The translations under genes and the position numbers were made by a program. Positions 1 through 11,273 of a stretch of DNA of 64,000 bases are shown here, in pieces; position 1 is the first letter of the stretch, and each line of letters begins with the position of its first letter. Under the pieces are notes generated by a model, which made no database searches, was not told the DNA's origin, and saw only the letters and a list, made by a program, of their open reading frames with translations. This DNA comes from Cristatella mucedo. Its lineage: Eukaryota > Bryozoa > Phylactolaemata > Cristatellidae. The stretch covers positions 1 through 64,000 of the forward strand of contig WPIO01000121.1 of assembly GCA_009760855.2 (NCBI GenBank), read 5' to 3'.

Positions 1-500
1 AGATAGAGCTAGATTAATTTAAATTAAACTTTAATACTTTCACCACTCTATCTACACAAATTTCAATTTCAGTGAAAAATAAATTGTAAGTTTTTACGTA
101 GTGTAATTTTCATGTCAATCATTCGGGGAAAATGTTAAAAATATAAAGAGCCGCATGCGAACGTGATATTCGACTAATGATGTAGCATTCGATTAAAGCT
201 CTCATAATTTAATTTTAACGTTAAATCGAAAACAATAACAGTAAATATTAAATGATTTATCAACCTCGTCTACATCGTTTAATTAAATGGTTAATGGCTT
301 AAACATCCGCTTGCAGTAAATAATAAAGAATAGCCTATAACGGATATCAAACTCACGACAGAAGCTGTGAACAGCGAGCGACGTACATCCTGGGCTACTA
401 CGATCTCGCAATAAAAACTGCATCTTGCATAAATATGTACAGAGCATTTTTTCGTGATGAATACATAGCTCTGTTAAATGCTAAAGTTTGGGCTCCTTGT
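1..500. repeat. Segmental-duplication block D, copy 1
   Basis: AT-rich DNA whose order of short matches (a stretch on poly-pyrimidine plus CACTCTATC-type sequence, a GTGTAATTT segment, then TTCGATTAA and CTCATAATT) recurs at about 16,360-16,860 and, less clearly, 4,900-5,440. No exon was recognised in it. In copies 1 and 3 it is followed directly by a LINE fragment, which indicates that the insertion predates the duplication. Confidence 0.5.
300..430 (-). repeat. SINE-2 remnant in block D
   Basis: On the minus strand this is a decayed tRNA-like element: a B-box-like GAGTTTGATATCCG region and a trailing TTATTGCAAGCGG-type tail. The same layout is seen at 5,220-5,350, 16,635-16,760 and, best preserved, 55,070-55,195. 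Identification rests on comparison within the window. Confidence 0.35.
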
Positions 501-539
501 CAGTTTAACATTTAACCCCCAACAACACGTTTCAATCTT

Positions 540-1490
540 CCTGTAGTCAAAGCAACGAAGCGATGAAGTGCACAATTTAGGCTTTAACTCTATATGCAAA
601 TGACACCAAGTTGCACGTTGGCTTCAATTTCTTTTGAACGTCCACAACGCTCTCAGACGCTCTCAGAATGCTCTCAGACCTGTCGTTATATATTTTGACT
701 ACATCCGAGTATGACTGGCAGCAACCATTCCTTGGCTGCATGGTGACCAAGCCCACCTTCAACTTTTGAGAAAACCAAGTGTGATTCTGAAATTGGAAAA
801 CCTTAAGCTTAACGTTGGCTCTGCTAGCATATCTTCTGTTTAATCCGCACACAATCTAGGTGTTCTCTTTTAGAGTGACCTTTCATTAGACTACCAAATC
901 AGCTCAGCGAGCCAATTGTCAGCTTATAACTAAGCTGAAATATGGTCTTGCTTAATCAGGATACTGCATTCTTATTGGTCTACGCATTTGTAGCTTATTA
1001 TCTGGAGCTGTGTAAGTCACTTCGCTCTCTTACCTGCCGGTGCAATCAGTCGTTAGCAGTGGGTTGAAAACTCTGCAGCTAGGCTTGACTTTCGTGAGCA
1101 TTGCAGTTGCCTCAGTGACTCACTTTTTGGCGATCTGCACTAGCCTTCACTCAAAGAGTGAAAATAACCATACGAACCATACAAACCATACGAAGCATCG
1201 TACCGGCAACTTTTCGGAATCTAATCACTTATTTATGTTTTACAGGAATCCTGAATCATTCGGTGATGCCGCCAGGCGGTCTTTCCCACTAAAAGCCTAC
1301 AACTAACTTTCAAAAGCGTCAGGACATAATCTGACTTATTGACATTCAGGAGAATTTCAAATGCATTTAGCTATTGCAGCATTTAGTGTATGTAATTGAT
1401 TGACTCTAGTGCGCTTAAATGTGGTGACACTGCACTACTGCGAATAAACATATTTTGTCGTGCATTGTTTGAAGCAAGTGTAAAGAGATT
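540..1490 (+). mobile_element. LINE-alpha fragment (L2/CR1-like), decayed
   Basis: The translation, with frameshifts and stops, follows the reverse transcriptase C-terminal half that is best preserved at 53.56-54.41 kb. There is a degenerate palm motif YANDTKLH (from YADDT), then a KLENLKL-VGSASISSV segment, then remnants of the NSLL and LQLVQNSAARL region near 1,000-1,100. No open reading frame survives. An equivalent fragment lies at 16,860-17,830, inside the paralogous duplicated block. Confidence 0.7.
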
Positions 1491-2000
1491 GTATTCACTG
1501 AAAGTGTTATTAATATCGTATTTTTGTAATCTCTTTACGAGTCTCTGCCAGTAACTGCCACAAGCCCCAGAGACTAGGCGGGCGTGACTCCAGAGATTTT
1601 CATTGTAACATTCGAAGCCTACATGCTTGTGGTTAGATGGTCTTATAAAACTGGAACAAGTAAAAGTAACAGCTGCAACCGTCCCTAGTTTTTCGTGGTT
1701 AATTACTTCAACCTACAATATGCGAACTTCCGAGAAGTATGACGGTTACGCATATATACAATACTTTCCCAGTTGAAATGATAAGAACAATTTTGGGACC
1801 ATATCTCTCTCTCTATATATATATTAAAAATTATAAAAATGTATTCATTTATTCATATTAATTGTTCTAACGTTAGCAGAACCATACCGATATGAAAAAG
1901 CATCCTTTTAGTCCCCGTTCCTAACTTATAATAAAATATTTTTACCGAAATAGAACAAGATAGATAGCACTTATAATTTCAAATACCGCATTTCTATTAC
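1491..2000. other. Unassigned intergenic DNA
   Basis: AT-rich sequence with a short CT/TA microsatellite near 1,805-1,825. No coding region, splice-paired exon or recognised repeat was found. Confidence 0.4.
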
Positions 2001-3720
2001 AGAAAATTGTACAAACTTAAGAATATATGAGAACAAAACGCATAAGGCTGAATCGATCAGCAGCCATAGTATTAGAAGAATTGAATAGCCAACCTGTCAA
2101 CAGCATGCTCTGATCGGCAATTTATTTTGATATTGACTCGTTGCTGAAGTTGGTTGTGATATTTATGCTTAGCATTATTGCCAGGTCGTCAGTAAATCTG
2201 ACTCAAGTCTTGCGTCTAGAACATTGAATCATGACGAGCCCGGATGATTCTCGAGCTACTAACAGATTATTAGCCCTTCGACCGTCTCTATGTAAACTAA
2301 AAAACCAGAAATTTTCTGGAAAGTAACAAGAGGCGGTTGTCACTTTACAGCATTGATTACGAATACGCAAACAACATCTGGCCCATCATAAAACATACTC
2401 ACCTTGAGTGGCACCAAGGTGCACGAGTGATGACAAATCGCAAGATGACTAAAAAAAGATAAAAGTCTGTATGTTGTTTCGAATGTGATGTCCAAATTCA
2501 AACCTATAGCTGCTTACTATCTGCCTTAAATCGTTTAAAAGCATCCCAGTACACTTTTAAAATACTGCACTGTCATCCAATTCTAACCGATGGCCTTGTT
2601 GTATTTAGGAAAATTGTTTAAGACTGGGTTAATAACTTCGAGAGACAAACATGTGACACTGCTTGCACCCTTGCTGGGTATTTCAATGACTGCACCAATT
2701 AATGGGCAATCTCCCGGCTCAGATAGCATCAGTCGTACCATCCAGGTGTGGGAGACGTAGCTTAACTTGTGTAACAGCTATTGTATTGCCTACAGGATGA
2801 TTTATTTTCAAGTGTCTCACGAGGCTAGACATATCTCGCCATCACTCCAGCTGAGATCTGCGGTTGAGTCATCGATCCCCAACTGAAGAACAGGGTATGT
2901 GACCTCCAAATCAGCAACGGTATTCCTGAATGAAACATGTTCTGAGTTTTCCATCTAAGGATTCCATACTAATTCCGACGCCCAAGCCTCGCATCTGAAT
3001 CGCACTCTAATGTAAGATCGCCTGCAAGCTCGCCAGGTGCACACTTCTTATTGGCGAAAAAACCGTAATGCAACTTTGCCAATGCATGAATGTGACTTGC
3101 ACAAGCTGAGATGCAGCATTTTACGTCAGCCATTTGGCCACTGTGTGGCTGCCAATTGTAGTGTATAGATTTCTATGATAAGAAAAAACTGTGTGTCAAC
3201 TGCTTAAACGGAAAACCTAAGGACCCGAGATAGTGAATAAGTGCATGCAAATATAGTACAATTTGCATATGCATTAATCGATAAGAATAATTGAGCGCCA
3301 TGCTAAGCTGAGCTTACATCCACAACTCTTACTGAAGGTATTTGCTCTCCTTTTGCCATACTCCAAATAACCTCGATCCATGGCCATACTCAGCTGTGCT
3401 TTTCGCGTTGCATTAGTTGCATTCCGTCGATAAAGTCCCACGTGCCGAAAGGGGGTTACTTTGGAAGTTTTCTGAATAAATTCTCGTTCTTAGGATTCCT
3501 AGCGTCTTCACAGTCAGTGTGGTTTAGTCGTGATTAATTATGGAAATGCCATGCATCTATTGGGATGGTTGAGGGCCTTAAAGTGACCTGTCAACAGATT
3601 CGGATATGCTCTTGCTATTTAAAGTTTAGTTCGACAAAGTGGTTCATACAATCTCTAGCGCTGATAATTTTATTTAGAGAATTGAAAGAAACAGAGCTTG
3701 TTTGACTAACCGAAGCTAAA
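2000..3720 (+). repeat. Duplicated 5' block A1 of the lectin-gene family
   Basis: Roughly 1.7 kb that can be followed piece by piece in 14.5-15.8 kb (A2) and 20.2-21.1 kb (A3). Shared landmarks in order are a GATTCTCGAGCTAC segment, a TGAGCTCGCCAGGTGCAC segment, a CTCTCACAAGCTGAGATGCA segment, the AATCAATAAG...GCAAATATAG motif, and a GTTCTCATTCCTAGC segment followed by TCAACAGATTCGGATAT. The central 300 bases are also shared with the B-type blocks that lead into a signal-peptide exon. No intact signal exon is seen here. Confidence 0.6.
3245..3268. promoter_or_regulatory. Octamer pair in the conserved 5' block
   Basis: ATGCAAAT (3,245-3,252) is followed 8 bases later by its exact inverse, ATTTGCAT (3,261-3,268). 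The first octamer lies inside the motif ending GCAAATATAG that all seven 5' blocks share. ATGCAAAT is the classical POU/Oct site; function here is inferred only from conservation among paralogues. Confidence 0.35.
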
Positions 3721-3949
3721 AAATTAGACCATCAACACATTGTCATTAAATTTTTTTATTTGTTTAGCTGAGCTGCGGCACAAGTTTCCACCACTTCACA
3801 TCCCCAGGTCATTCATAGTTGAAAAGTGCATGATCTATTACTATGTTTATAGCGACCGTTGCTGAGGCGTTTTCTCAGCAGGTCCTAGGTTGTATAATTC
3901 CTTTTTACAATCGTCACTCAAAGACGTTTACCCTACTCCTGCCGACTTC

Positions 3950-4290
3950 GGCGCATTGAGTCTATAATATCTGAGCTACTTACCACTTCCAAGGTGCTCA
4001 CTACCTCTACTGCTCTTGTGAGTTTGCAATTCTTCTCACAGTGTCCTTTTTGGCCAACATTACGTCTACTGGCTAAAGACTACATTCCTATCGCCGAATA
4101 TGCTTAGACTATGCCATTAAAAACTCTCCTGCCTAAAACCATCATAGAATTTGCGGCTTTGAGGAGTTTAAGGCAAATACAATAAGTTCGTTGGAGTAAC
4201 ACGAGTAAAGCAGCGTTTACATTGGAAGTGATTCTGGCACCCTTCCTAATTTCGTCCGTGAAGTTTTTTCCCAGTTAAAGGTGAAACTGG
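3950..4290 (+). mobile_element. LINE-beta 3' fragment
   Basis: Matches piecewise the end of a second LINE family (best seen at 23,840-24,160). Landmarks are TACCTCTACTGCTCT, then the SVGYR...ESR-type coding end (here degenerate), AAAACTCTCCTGC, and a 3' UTR containing a TTTGTGGAG-like segment. It is decayed and occupies the same relative place as the copy at 15.84-16.34 kb. Confidence 0.6.
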
Positions 4291-4445
4291 ATTAGTTTAC
4301 ATTACGCTACCATAGCTTATAGGCTTGTAGTCTGCTCAATTGTAGGATTTTATAGTGACGGAACTTTTGTCCTAGGATAATCTAGTATGTAGGCAGAGCC
4401 AACATATTTAATTTGGTGCTTCCTGCGAAAGGAGACCAAGCTTTT

Positions 4446-4483
4446 TGAACTAATGAACAATAGACCACTTGTTCATTAGTTCA
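4446..4483. other. Perfect 15-bp inverted repeat
   Basis: Arms 4,446-4,460 (TGAACTAATGAACAA) and 4,469-4,483 are exact reverse complements around an 8-base loop. It lies in otherwise unassigned DNA between a LINE-beta fragment and a SINE. It could be a small foldback element or a chance palindrome kept by duplication. Confidence 0.7.
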
Positions 4484-4759
4484 TTTCATTGGCATATAAT
4501 TCCGAAAGAGTCTGCCGAGTGCAAATAACTTACCGATGACATGTCACACGAATACGACCACTTATTATTTTATTACCCTGAACTGCATAATAACCTCTCA
4601 CATGAATATATATACTAAATGTTTTTTTCATTATTCTACATCAAAATAAACAGCTTTTTAAGCACTGCAGCTGTACTCTTTCACTGCTAATAACTTTAAT
4701 TGCTGATTCTGAATAATATTAAAATAGTACTAGCTGATTTACCGGAATCTTGTTTACGG

Positions 4760-4910
4760 CGACAGAGGAACATTTAATACTATCACTACCACTTGCAGCA
4801 GCAGCAATAAAGAATTTCCCACCTCAGGATTCCAACCCTAATCTCAAAACCAAGGTCGCTAAAACCAGCCGCTCTACCTAGAGTGCCGTTATGGCACTCA
4901 ATACGGCTGG
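4760..4910 (-). repeat. SINE-2, tRNA-derived, decayed
   Basis: Read on the minus strand it starts with a tRNA-like head (GGTAGAGCGGCTGG), has a B-box-like GGTTGGAATCC, and continues into a tail with CTTTATTGCTGC and GCAAGTGGTAGTGATAGT. The same architecture is at 55,070-55,195, where the B box is a canonical GGGTTCGAATCC. It is not a functional tRNA gene because no cloverleaf can be completed. Confidence 0.55.
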
Positions 4911-5440
4911 AACCAACAACCGTGGAAAAAACCTCGAAAAGGCCAAAAAATGTAACCACTGAGTCAAGACACACTTTACATCCAGTGACGAATGAAATTT
5001 TAAAATGCAATCGTCATTTAATTTCAATGTCTTGAAATTAGGAAACAAGGTAAACATATGAAAGGCGGTATGCAAAGGCAGTACTCAACTTATGTCGTAG
5101 CATTTGTATCGTGCTGGCATAGTTTAGCAATTATATGCTAATAAATGGCAAGAATTATTAGACGATTATCAGCCTCATCTATATCTAGCATTAAGAGCGT
5201 AATATCTATAGCCACTGTCCCGCTTGCAGTTAGAAAGAAGGAAACTCCCACAGCAGCTATCGAACTCACGACGTTGGTCGGGAACAGCTACCACATTATC
5301 TCGAGCTATCACGACTTCCCGATAACCACTGCTTCTTGGAATATAGTTTGCAGAAAAAAAGTTCAATGATCAATACAAATCGCTGTTAAACATACAATCT
5401 AGCGTTTCTTGGTTGAATAAGATTACTTCAAACGAAAAGT
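4911..5440. repeat. Segmental-duplication block D, copy 2, with SINE-2 remnant
   Basis: Shares GGCGGTATGCAAAGG, ATTAGACGATTATC and GCTTGCAGTTAG-like landmarks with the blocks at 1-500 and 16,360-16,860, but without the LINE that follows those two. A SINE-2 remnant (minus strand) occupies 5,220-5,350. Confidence 0.45.
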
Positions 5441-5800
5441 CTGAATTTTCTTGCTATCAAAGCTCTCTCGATGGGGCTCATCTTCGGTGCAACTTGTTTC
5501 CACTAGGCAGGTGAATGAAGCAGATAAATGACGAGAGTGAGAGCTGATTTTTCAACAGACTAGAAACCGGAATATATGAGACAATCCGCATAAGAAAAGA
5601 AGGACAAGATTATGCTAATTTTAAGGCTCGATAGTGCAGCTGCAATGCCGCAGACTATGATGCGACGTTTTTAACCTTACTTTGAGCTTGGCAACTTAAG
5701 TAGCCAGCTCACCGACTCCACATTAAGGCTTCACTAATTAGCTGATTAAATAGAGCTGCCGTCTAAAGCTTCGCCCTTCAGTTACTCTAGAAACCGAAGA
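5440..5800. repeat. Duplicated block E1
   Basis: Paralogous to 21,840-22,160. Shared segments include TTTCAACTAGGCAGGCGAATGA-like sequence, GAAACCGGAATA-ATGAG, and GATTAG-GGATAAAATTGAGCTG with matching spacing. No coding sequence was recognised. In the second copy it lies directly upstream of the intact signal-peptide block B1. Confidence 0.5.
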
Positions 5801-6930
5801 GAATAAGGGATGTCACGCTCGAGAGTGATTTTACGACACCTAAAAAGCCTCAATTGCTTTCGGTATCGCAAAGGCTTGAAATGCAGAGTGAGCTGACATA
5901 GTAGCTGAGGGTAAAAGAGATCTATTTGTGATGCCGTGAGCTTTCCCCACTTGGTGACTTAGCATGGCCTGCGGTTCTGTGAGCTCGGCCGACGAGATTG
6001 TCTGCCCATACGAGAGTCATCCCATGCCTTCGGGGTAGTCGGCTAATTCCTGAATCGATGAGCCAGTCTCAGTGTGCCCGTTACGTTAGGCGTACTGCCA
6101 TATTTAGGCTCGGCCTAATAAACGTGTTTGAGCACGGTTGGTTCAGATATGATCCCACCAGCACCGCTCATGCCTCAAATCTAGGCCCTTTCGCGGATCA
6201 GCTTTTTATTAAATGTGAGAGATTTTTAGTTTTTCTATTTCGGCCAACTTCCGGCTAGGGAACTTTGCCAAATTCGGTTGGCGCTCAGACGAAAACTCGA
6301 CGGGCCTAACCACTTCGTAACATTTGTGAAGTCTCACCTAGATTTTTGCAATTCTCTTCACTGAGCCATTTCTCTCACTAAAATGATTAAGGACTTCCAG
6401 CCTGAGTGGTTGATCGTCGACCGCTCTGCTAAACTATGGTCTATGGTCAGGTCTGATTTAAACTATGGTCTGAATTATGGTCCGGTTTGATCGCGAAAGG
6501 TGAAACGATGCGACGCCTCAAGACTTCCAAAAGAGCTTAATTGTCTTCCTAACGTGAAGAATGAATTCCAAAGTTTTGAATACAATTTTCTTTTATGCGT
6601 TACTTCACTTGCTCTACTCAGCTGACCACTTTTATCGCCCTCTGTCATGTGCTAGCACGTCACCGGCTCCTCAGCGTCTAGTCATCTTGCCGTCCATCGC
6701 ACTAAATGGAGATCTGATTCTGATTGTAGGCAATGTGCCTGTTACCGCTAGAAAATTGATCTAGCCTCCATTGTCGCTAATCTAAGCTCCTAGATAGAGG
6801 CTTTGTTCTCAGAAGGCAATATACAAATACATAATGCATGATATTATTTGTTTTTGGGGATCGAGCCCTCTACTCGGAAGAACCGTACGTCCGGAGGAGG
6901 CTTTCAAAAAAGAGTGCTACTTGTGATGAT
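5801..6930. other. Unassigned region
   Basis: No exon or known repeat was recognised. A small imperfect direct repeat of CTATGGTC/GAATTATGGTC units lies at about 6,433-6,490. A short tRNA-like string (GCCTGAGTGGTTGATCG) at 6,398 suggests another SINE head. Short open frames here have no recognisable similarity. Confidence 0.4.
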
Positions 6931-6939
6931 TTGGCATCT

Positions 6940-7260
6940 CCTAAGTCTCAGGTGGAGGTGCGTCTCTTCTGGTAAGCTCAGCTGTTTTGCTGATGTCCTT
7001 GCTGCTGCAATCTTGTCCTGTTACGCTCCAAATTGATTTGCATGCCTGTGTGCACGATTCAGCGTGCCGTACTATCCAGGCTACCCGTGACATATCCCGG
7101 CTACCCGGCATCAATGAGTGCATTTATGTTTACTTTAGCACGTTATTACAAGCACGATCGTCATTTTCTTGTGCTAAATTGAAACTATGCATGCATCTGA
7201 CCCGGCGGACATTGGTTTACTTTCAGGTCACTGCAAAGCAGCCGAATAGAGATTAAATCA
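6940..7260. repeat. Spaced direct duplication, left copy
   Basis: Begins near GGAGGTGCGTCTCTTCTGGTAA and pairs with 7,705-7,960 (GGAGATGCGTCTATTCTGGTAA) at an offset of about 767 bases. Both copies continue through TGCTTGTCCTGTTA-like, GCATGCCTG, GCACGATTC-GC and AGCACG segments. Diverged; no gene recognised. Confidence 0.6.
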
Positions 7261-7384
7261 TCCTAGGTTGCGATGTAAATCATCCGTTTTAATTAAGCGC
7301 ACCAATGATTGTGCTAGTCAAGAACTAGAAATTTCTTTGGGTTTGTAACTCTAAGTTGTGGATATTTGTTGAATAACCGCGATA

Positions 7385-7575
7385 GGTGAGAATTTCCGAT
7401 TGAGTTGGCTGCAGTTTTGTACGCGATAGGTGACTGCAAGAAAGTGAAGTGGAATCGGCCTCCGACTTGGGTCTGTCGCCGCTGCTCGGCCTTGCTTTTC
7501 TGCAGGCGTGCGAGGCCTCAGACTGGGCCACCCGTTGGCCGCTCAATGCAGAAACTCGATGAGCCAGGTCGTGCC
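7385..7575 (+). repeat. Block paralogous to the sequence upstream of the 18-kb mucin exon
   Basis: GAGAATTTCCGATTGAG, GTGGAATCGGCCTCCGA, GGGTCTGTCGCCGCTGCTC and TTTTCTGC(A/C)GG follow in the same order as at 17,870-17,975, where a mucin-like exon comes next. Here no mucin repeat follows, so the exon seems lost or never duplicated. Confidence 0.5.
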
Positions 7576-7704
7576 ACCGTACTGGGTAGCTGAGCAACCA
7601 AGACGCTGCATTTCGACGTGCCCATCATTTGACTCAAACTAAGGTTATGGCTTTGTGCTGCAGCTCAGCCTGACATTGCCGCCGGCCGGCTGCTTCATCT
7701 TACC

Positions 7705-7960
7705 GTTTTAAGGTTTAGCTGGAGATGCGTCTATTCTGGTAACTATTGTTTCTGTTGTCCTTATCTGCTAAAAACTGCTTGTCCTGTTAGGATACTGCCG
7801 GCTTGGCATGCCTGCTCATCGCGATTCTGCACGCCGTGATAGCCAGAGGCCCGACTACATGGCGGCAGTGAGTGCAACCGTGTTAGCTTGAGCACGTTTG
7901 CTTAAGCACGATCCTAATCTTCTTGCGATACTTCGAAACTGGGAGTGCTGCTGACCCCTT
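7705..7960. repeat. Spaced direct duplication, right copy
   Basis: Counterpart of 6,940-7,260. The intervening sequence (7,261-7,704) contains the mucin-upstream paralogue block. Confidence 0.6.
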
Positions 7961-8059
7961 CTACGTCGATTGGCTTGGAGGGTGCTCCACAGTATCGGGA
8001 TGGAGACTACATCATCTTAAGTTATTGTGGAAATCGTGTGTTCTAGCTAACTGTACCCA

Positions 8060-8810
8060 ATTTAATGCTTGTCAAGTACCTCTGACCCTCTTCACTCCGT
8101 GGCTAGCGCTGCAGCTGCTCATAAAGAAGTACAGGACGCTAGCTTTGCTCTCCCGCCAGTGCGGGTTTTTTTGAGCCTCGCTCGCTGCCTCACCCTGCCT
8201 GTGCCAATAGCGACGAGAGAGAGAGAACAAAGACGAGCGACGCCACAACCCCTTTTCCAGCCTGTTGTTTTTGTGGCGCAGAACTGCTTCGCCACAGCCG
8301 AGCTCGCTCGAGCGGATGCTTTTATGCCGTGGCGCCCGAGGTGGCATAAAAGCGTTGGTGCCAACGGAGCGGCGGCTAGCCGACGCCATGCACAGGCAAC
8401 AGTGGCACCAGTTTCGGCTGCCTTGTGGTTGCCTCGATCCCCTCCAGCTGCTGATTTGCCTGCTGGTCAACACCGGTGGTGAGCGCTCGCTGCCTCAGCT
8501 GCCGAGCGAGCCGCAGCGAGCCTCAGCGAGCCTCCGTAGGATGGCGGTCACTGCCGAATGCTTGGTGGTGTCCATGCTCCAAAATTGCATCGTCGCCGTC
8601 GCCCCAGCCGTCGCTGGTCGCAGCGGCTGCACCAGCTGTGTGGTGGCTCTGTGGTCACGTAGGGCGCTCATACGTTCAACCACGTCCGTAGGCAAAAAAT
8701 ACGATGGGGAGAGATGCGCTGTGTCTGCTCGGCGAATAATGACTCCCTGCATGGCTAGCCTAAATTTAGCTGATATTTGGAGCTCGTATGGCCACTTATG
8801 TGACTAAGCT
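8060..8810. other. GC- and CpG-rich segment with overlapping non-homologous frames
   Basis: Base composition changes clearly from its AT-rich surroundings, with many CpG and AGCG/GAGC strings (for example repeated GCAGCGAGCCTC near 8,510-8,535). Several long frames overlap on both strands, as expected when stop codons are rare. None shows a recognisable domain. It could be a CpG island of an unseen gene, a fragment of a GC-rich element, or foreign DNA; no choice can be made from the sequence. Confidence 0.35.
8318..8353. other. 11-bp perfect hairpin in the GC-rich segment
   Basis: GCTTTTATGCC (8,318-8,328) and its exact reverse complement GGCATAAAAGC (8,343-8,353) flank a 14-base GC-rich loop. 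Function unknown. Confidence 0.6.
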
Positions 8811-9650
8811 AAATTCAAATGGCCGCCAGTCTCTTGGGCCTAAAATTCAAAGCGCCTGAGAGGAAATTTAGGTTCTCTTCATGTTTTGACTCTGCAAATG
8901 ATCTATTCTCTTCCTAAACGATCCGCTGAGTCCTCGAAACACAGGATGGAGGCAACGGAAATTAAACAGCTGTGCACATATGTCGCGTTCTCATTGAACA
9001 GTGATCGACGGCAACCTGTGCGTCTGGCGTTGGCAAGCATGCAGCGTTCGTCGGAACGTTCGGCGACCAGCCAAATTCCGAAGATATATTTAGATGCAGT
9101 CAGCTCCCACGCCTAATTTGTCGTCGCTTGCTCGCTATGTGTGCACTGTCCACACTCGGTTGGGTCAGTGCTCAGCGATTAAAGCCACTCAGCCACAGAG
9201 TCGACCAAAGTCGGTGGAAGCAGCACTGCACTCAGGAAACGGGTGCGACGCCTTGTAGGAGAGGGAAGCACGAAAGTTCGCTTCGATGTCCACCGTGGTG
9301 ACATTATGACGATCGCCTCGCTAAGAAAGCAATCCAGCGTGCCGGCGCCACTGCAGGCATCGCTGCAGCACAGACGCTGGATCGACATGCACCACCTTCA
9401 GCTATTCGGCGACTAGAGACGCCTGCAGTCTCATGACAGCCGGTGGGGCGTCGCAGGCGAGCGTGCACGAAGCACAGCTTCTTTTCCAAAACGGTGAGCA
9501 GCTCTGTTGCATCTCACTGCTCCCATCCGTCCGAGGCTGACGATGCGATGGCAGTTTTGAAAGTATCGTTAGTGAAAACGGACCGATCCAGGCATGCGAC
9601 ATGGCACTGGTACGAACTAGATTTTAAGAGATTTCAAGAACATTCAAATC
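8811..9650. other. Unassigned region
   Basis: Moderately GC-rich with short overlapping frames and no recognisable domain, splice-paired exon or repeat. Confidence 0.35.
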
Positions 9651-9654
9651 GTAA

Positions 9655-9775
9655 TTTTCGCACCCTCAGAGAACTCAACTTCTTTAAGGCGTTTCTCGTC
9701 TGCCGTAGGGCTCGAGCCCACCAACTTGGCAATCGTTCAGCTGAGCTCATTGACCTTGGTCACAAAAGGCGATTA
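9655..9775 (-). repeat. SINE-1: tRNA-derived head with LINE-alpha tail
   Basis: On the minus strand a tRNA-like head with a GTGGGCTCGAGCCC B box is joined to a tail that matches the LINE-alpha 3' UTR (plus-strand order: CGC-CCCTCAGAGAACTCAA, then CTTTAAGGCG). The same fusion occurs at 27,085-27,230 and 49,430-49,535. It is a retroposed SINE, not a tRNA gene. Confidence 0.65.
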
Positions 9776-10914
9776 CGTTAAATACAGGGCCAGACCAGGA
9801 CGGCTTTAAAACGATGGGAGCGACGTGGCGCTAGCATAGCACTCCACTGACATGCTAGAACACAGCATAATGACGAGATAGTGCCGGTGAGCTAATAAAT
9901 CCTTTTGCTGAAATCCTGAAAGCGAAAGTAATTACCTAACGCCAATGCCATAGCAACTCATTGCTTCCCCACGACTTTTTACAGTCAAGCCTTCACTTGC
10001 TGGCAAGCGACATAAAGTGCCAGGTGGTTAGAAGCTCAAGGTGGAGCCATGACTGGTGATTTGGTCTTACTTATATGGTCTTTAATTTTAATCTTATTCA
10101 ATTTAGTCGGTCTCAGCAGGTTGCCGTTGAGATCTCCGCCCCTGCACAAATAATAACAGTGGTGAATGGGTGCTTGGGCACACAGCCGACGAACAAGAAA
10201 TGTGGCGACCCTTCGCTTTCTGCTCTTCGTCGATTACCAAATCTCTACGTCCGCTTTTACGTTGCGTTCCGGCCAAGGCAGTGGACAATTTAAGCGCCCA
10301 CCCCTACCAATTGCGTCTCGTCAGACGCTACTGTTCACACCCTCTTGCTACTCCATGTACTCTACCCCAGCATTCAGTTGATCAGTAAAACTAAAGGCCG
10401 TGTGAAGCTACTTCCATGTTTTCTTTGTTTAACTACTTCCAGAACTACATCGAGTGACGGATTTCGTAATCAAAGTACTCTTCATACTTCGCATTGATCG
10501 TCGAGTACCACATGCTTTTCTGGAATACTAACGCTACGAAATTTCCTTTCGAAAAATGCCTTTCGATCTGTCTGTGATCAAGAGTCTAGCATCCTTCCTG
10601 TATCCTTCCTGAAAGAGTCTTCGGTGCACGAGCGTCTAAGACTGGGAGCTTAGCACTTTGGGATCAAATAATTCACACAGACTCATAAGCTTTGCATGAT
10701 ACTTTTTTAACCACGATTCGGGAAACGCCGAAGCAACTACAAAGTGCAGGCCCCTCTCCTTACAAAGGCCGAGTCATTGCTTTGCACAGATTGGCCGTCA
10801 ACTCAATCAGCATTGGTCAAATTTCCGAGGCAATAGTCAAAGTCTTTACTCCACGCTCATGGCAAACAATGAGTTCGTTATTTAAATACAAGATAACGAG
10901 TTGGCCGGCTTTAT
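9776..10914. other. Unassigned region
   Basis: Frames of 60-90 codons occur but overlap on both strands and show no known motif. No splice-bounded exon related to the lectin family was seen. Confidence 0.35.
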
Positions 10915-10990
10915 ATCGTGCTTCCTGTGCAGCAAACGTAAAGCACCTAGAAAGAGATTGAGTCTTCTGCTAGTGCTTTATCAAGTGTAT
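10915..10990 (+). mobile_element. LINE-alpha 3' end
   Basis: Only the terminal segment is present: GCAGCAAACGTAAAGCACC, AGAAAGAGATTGAGT and GTGCTTTATCAAGTG. This is the family's conserved 3' UTR, otherwise seen at 17,240, 51,983 and 54,545. Confidence 0.7.
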
Positions 10991-11273
10991 GCTTATTAGT
11001 CTGAATATTTCAATTCTAGAAATTTACAAAAAATTACAAGTGTTTAACAGTAGGAGACCACGTCTTGTCACCGTAAGAAAAAATATTTCCCTCGCTAAAT
11101 CGGAGGGTTGAACAAGTAGGAGTCCGCGATTAGTGGGAATGTTACAGTAGATAATGATAATGAAAAGCTTGGCCAAAGTGGGCCACAAACAGATCTGAAG
11201 CGAAATTCGCCATGCACAGCGGCTTTAAGAACTATTGGCTGGGCGCGAGGTACAGCAAGCACATTGATTTCAG

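Noticed and set aside
8069-8807. Overlapping 130-180 codon frames as a gene
   Set aside because: Competing frames on both strands in GC-rich DNA, no domain, no splice signals supporting one of them.
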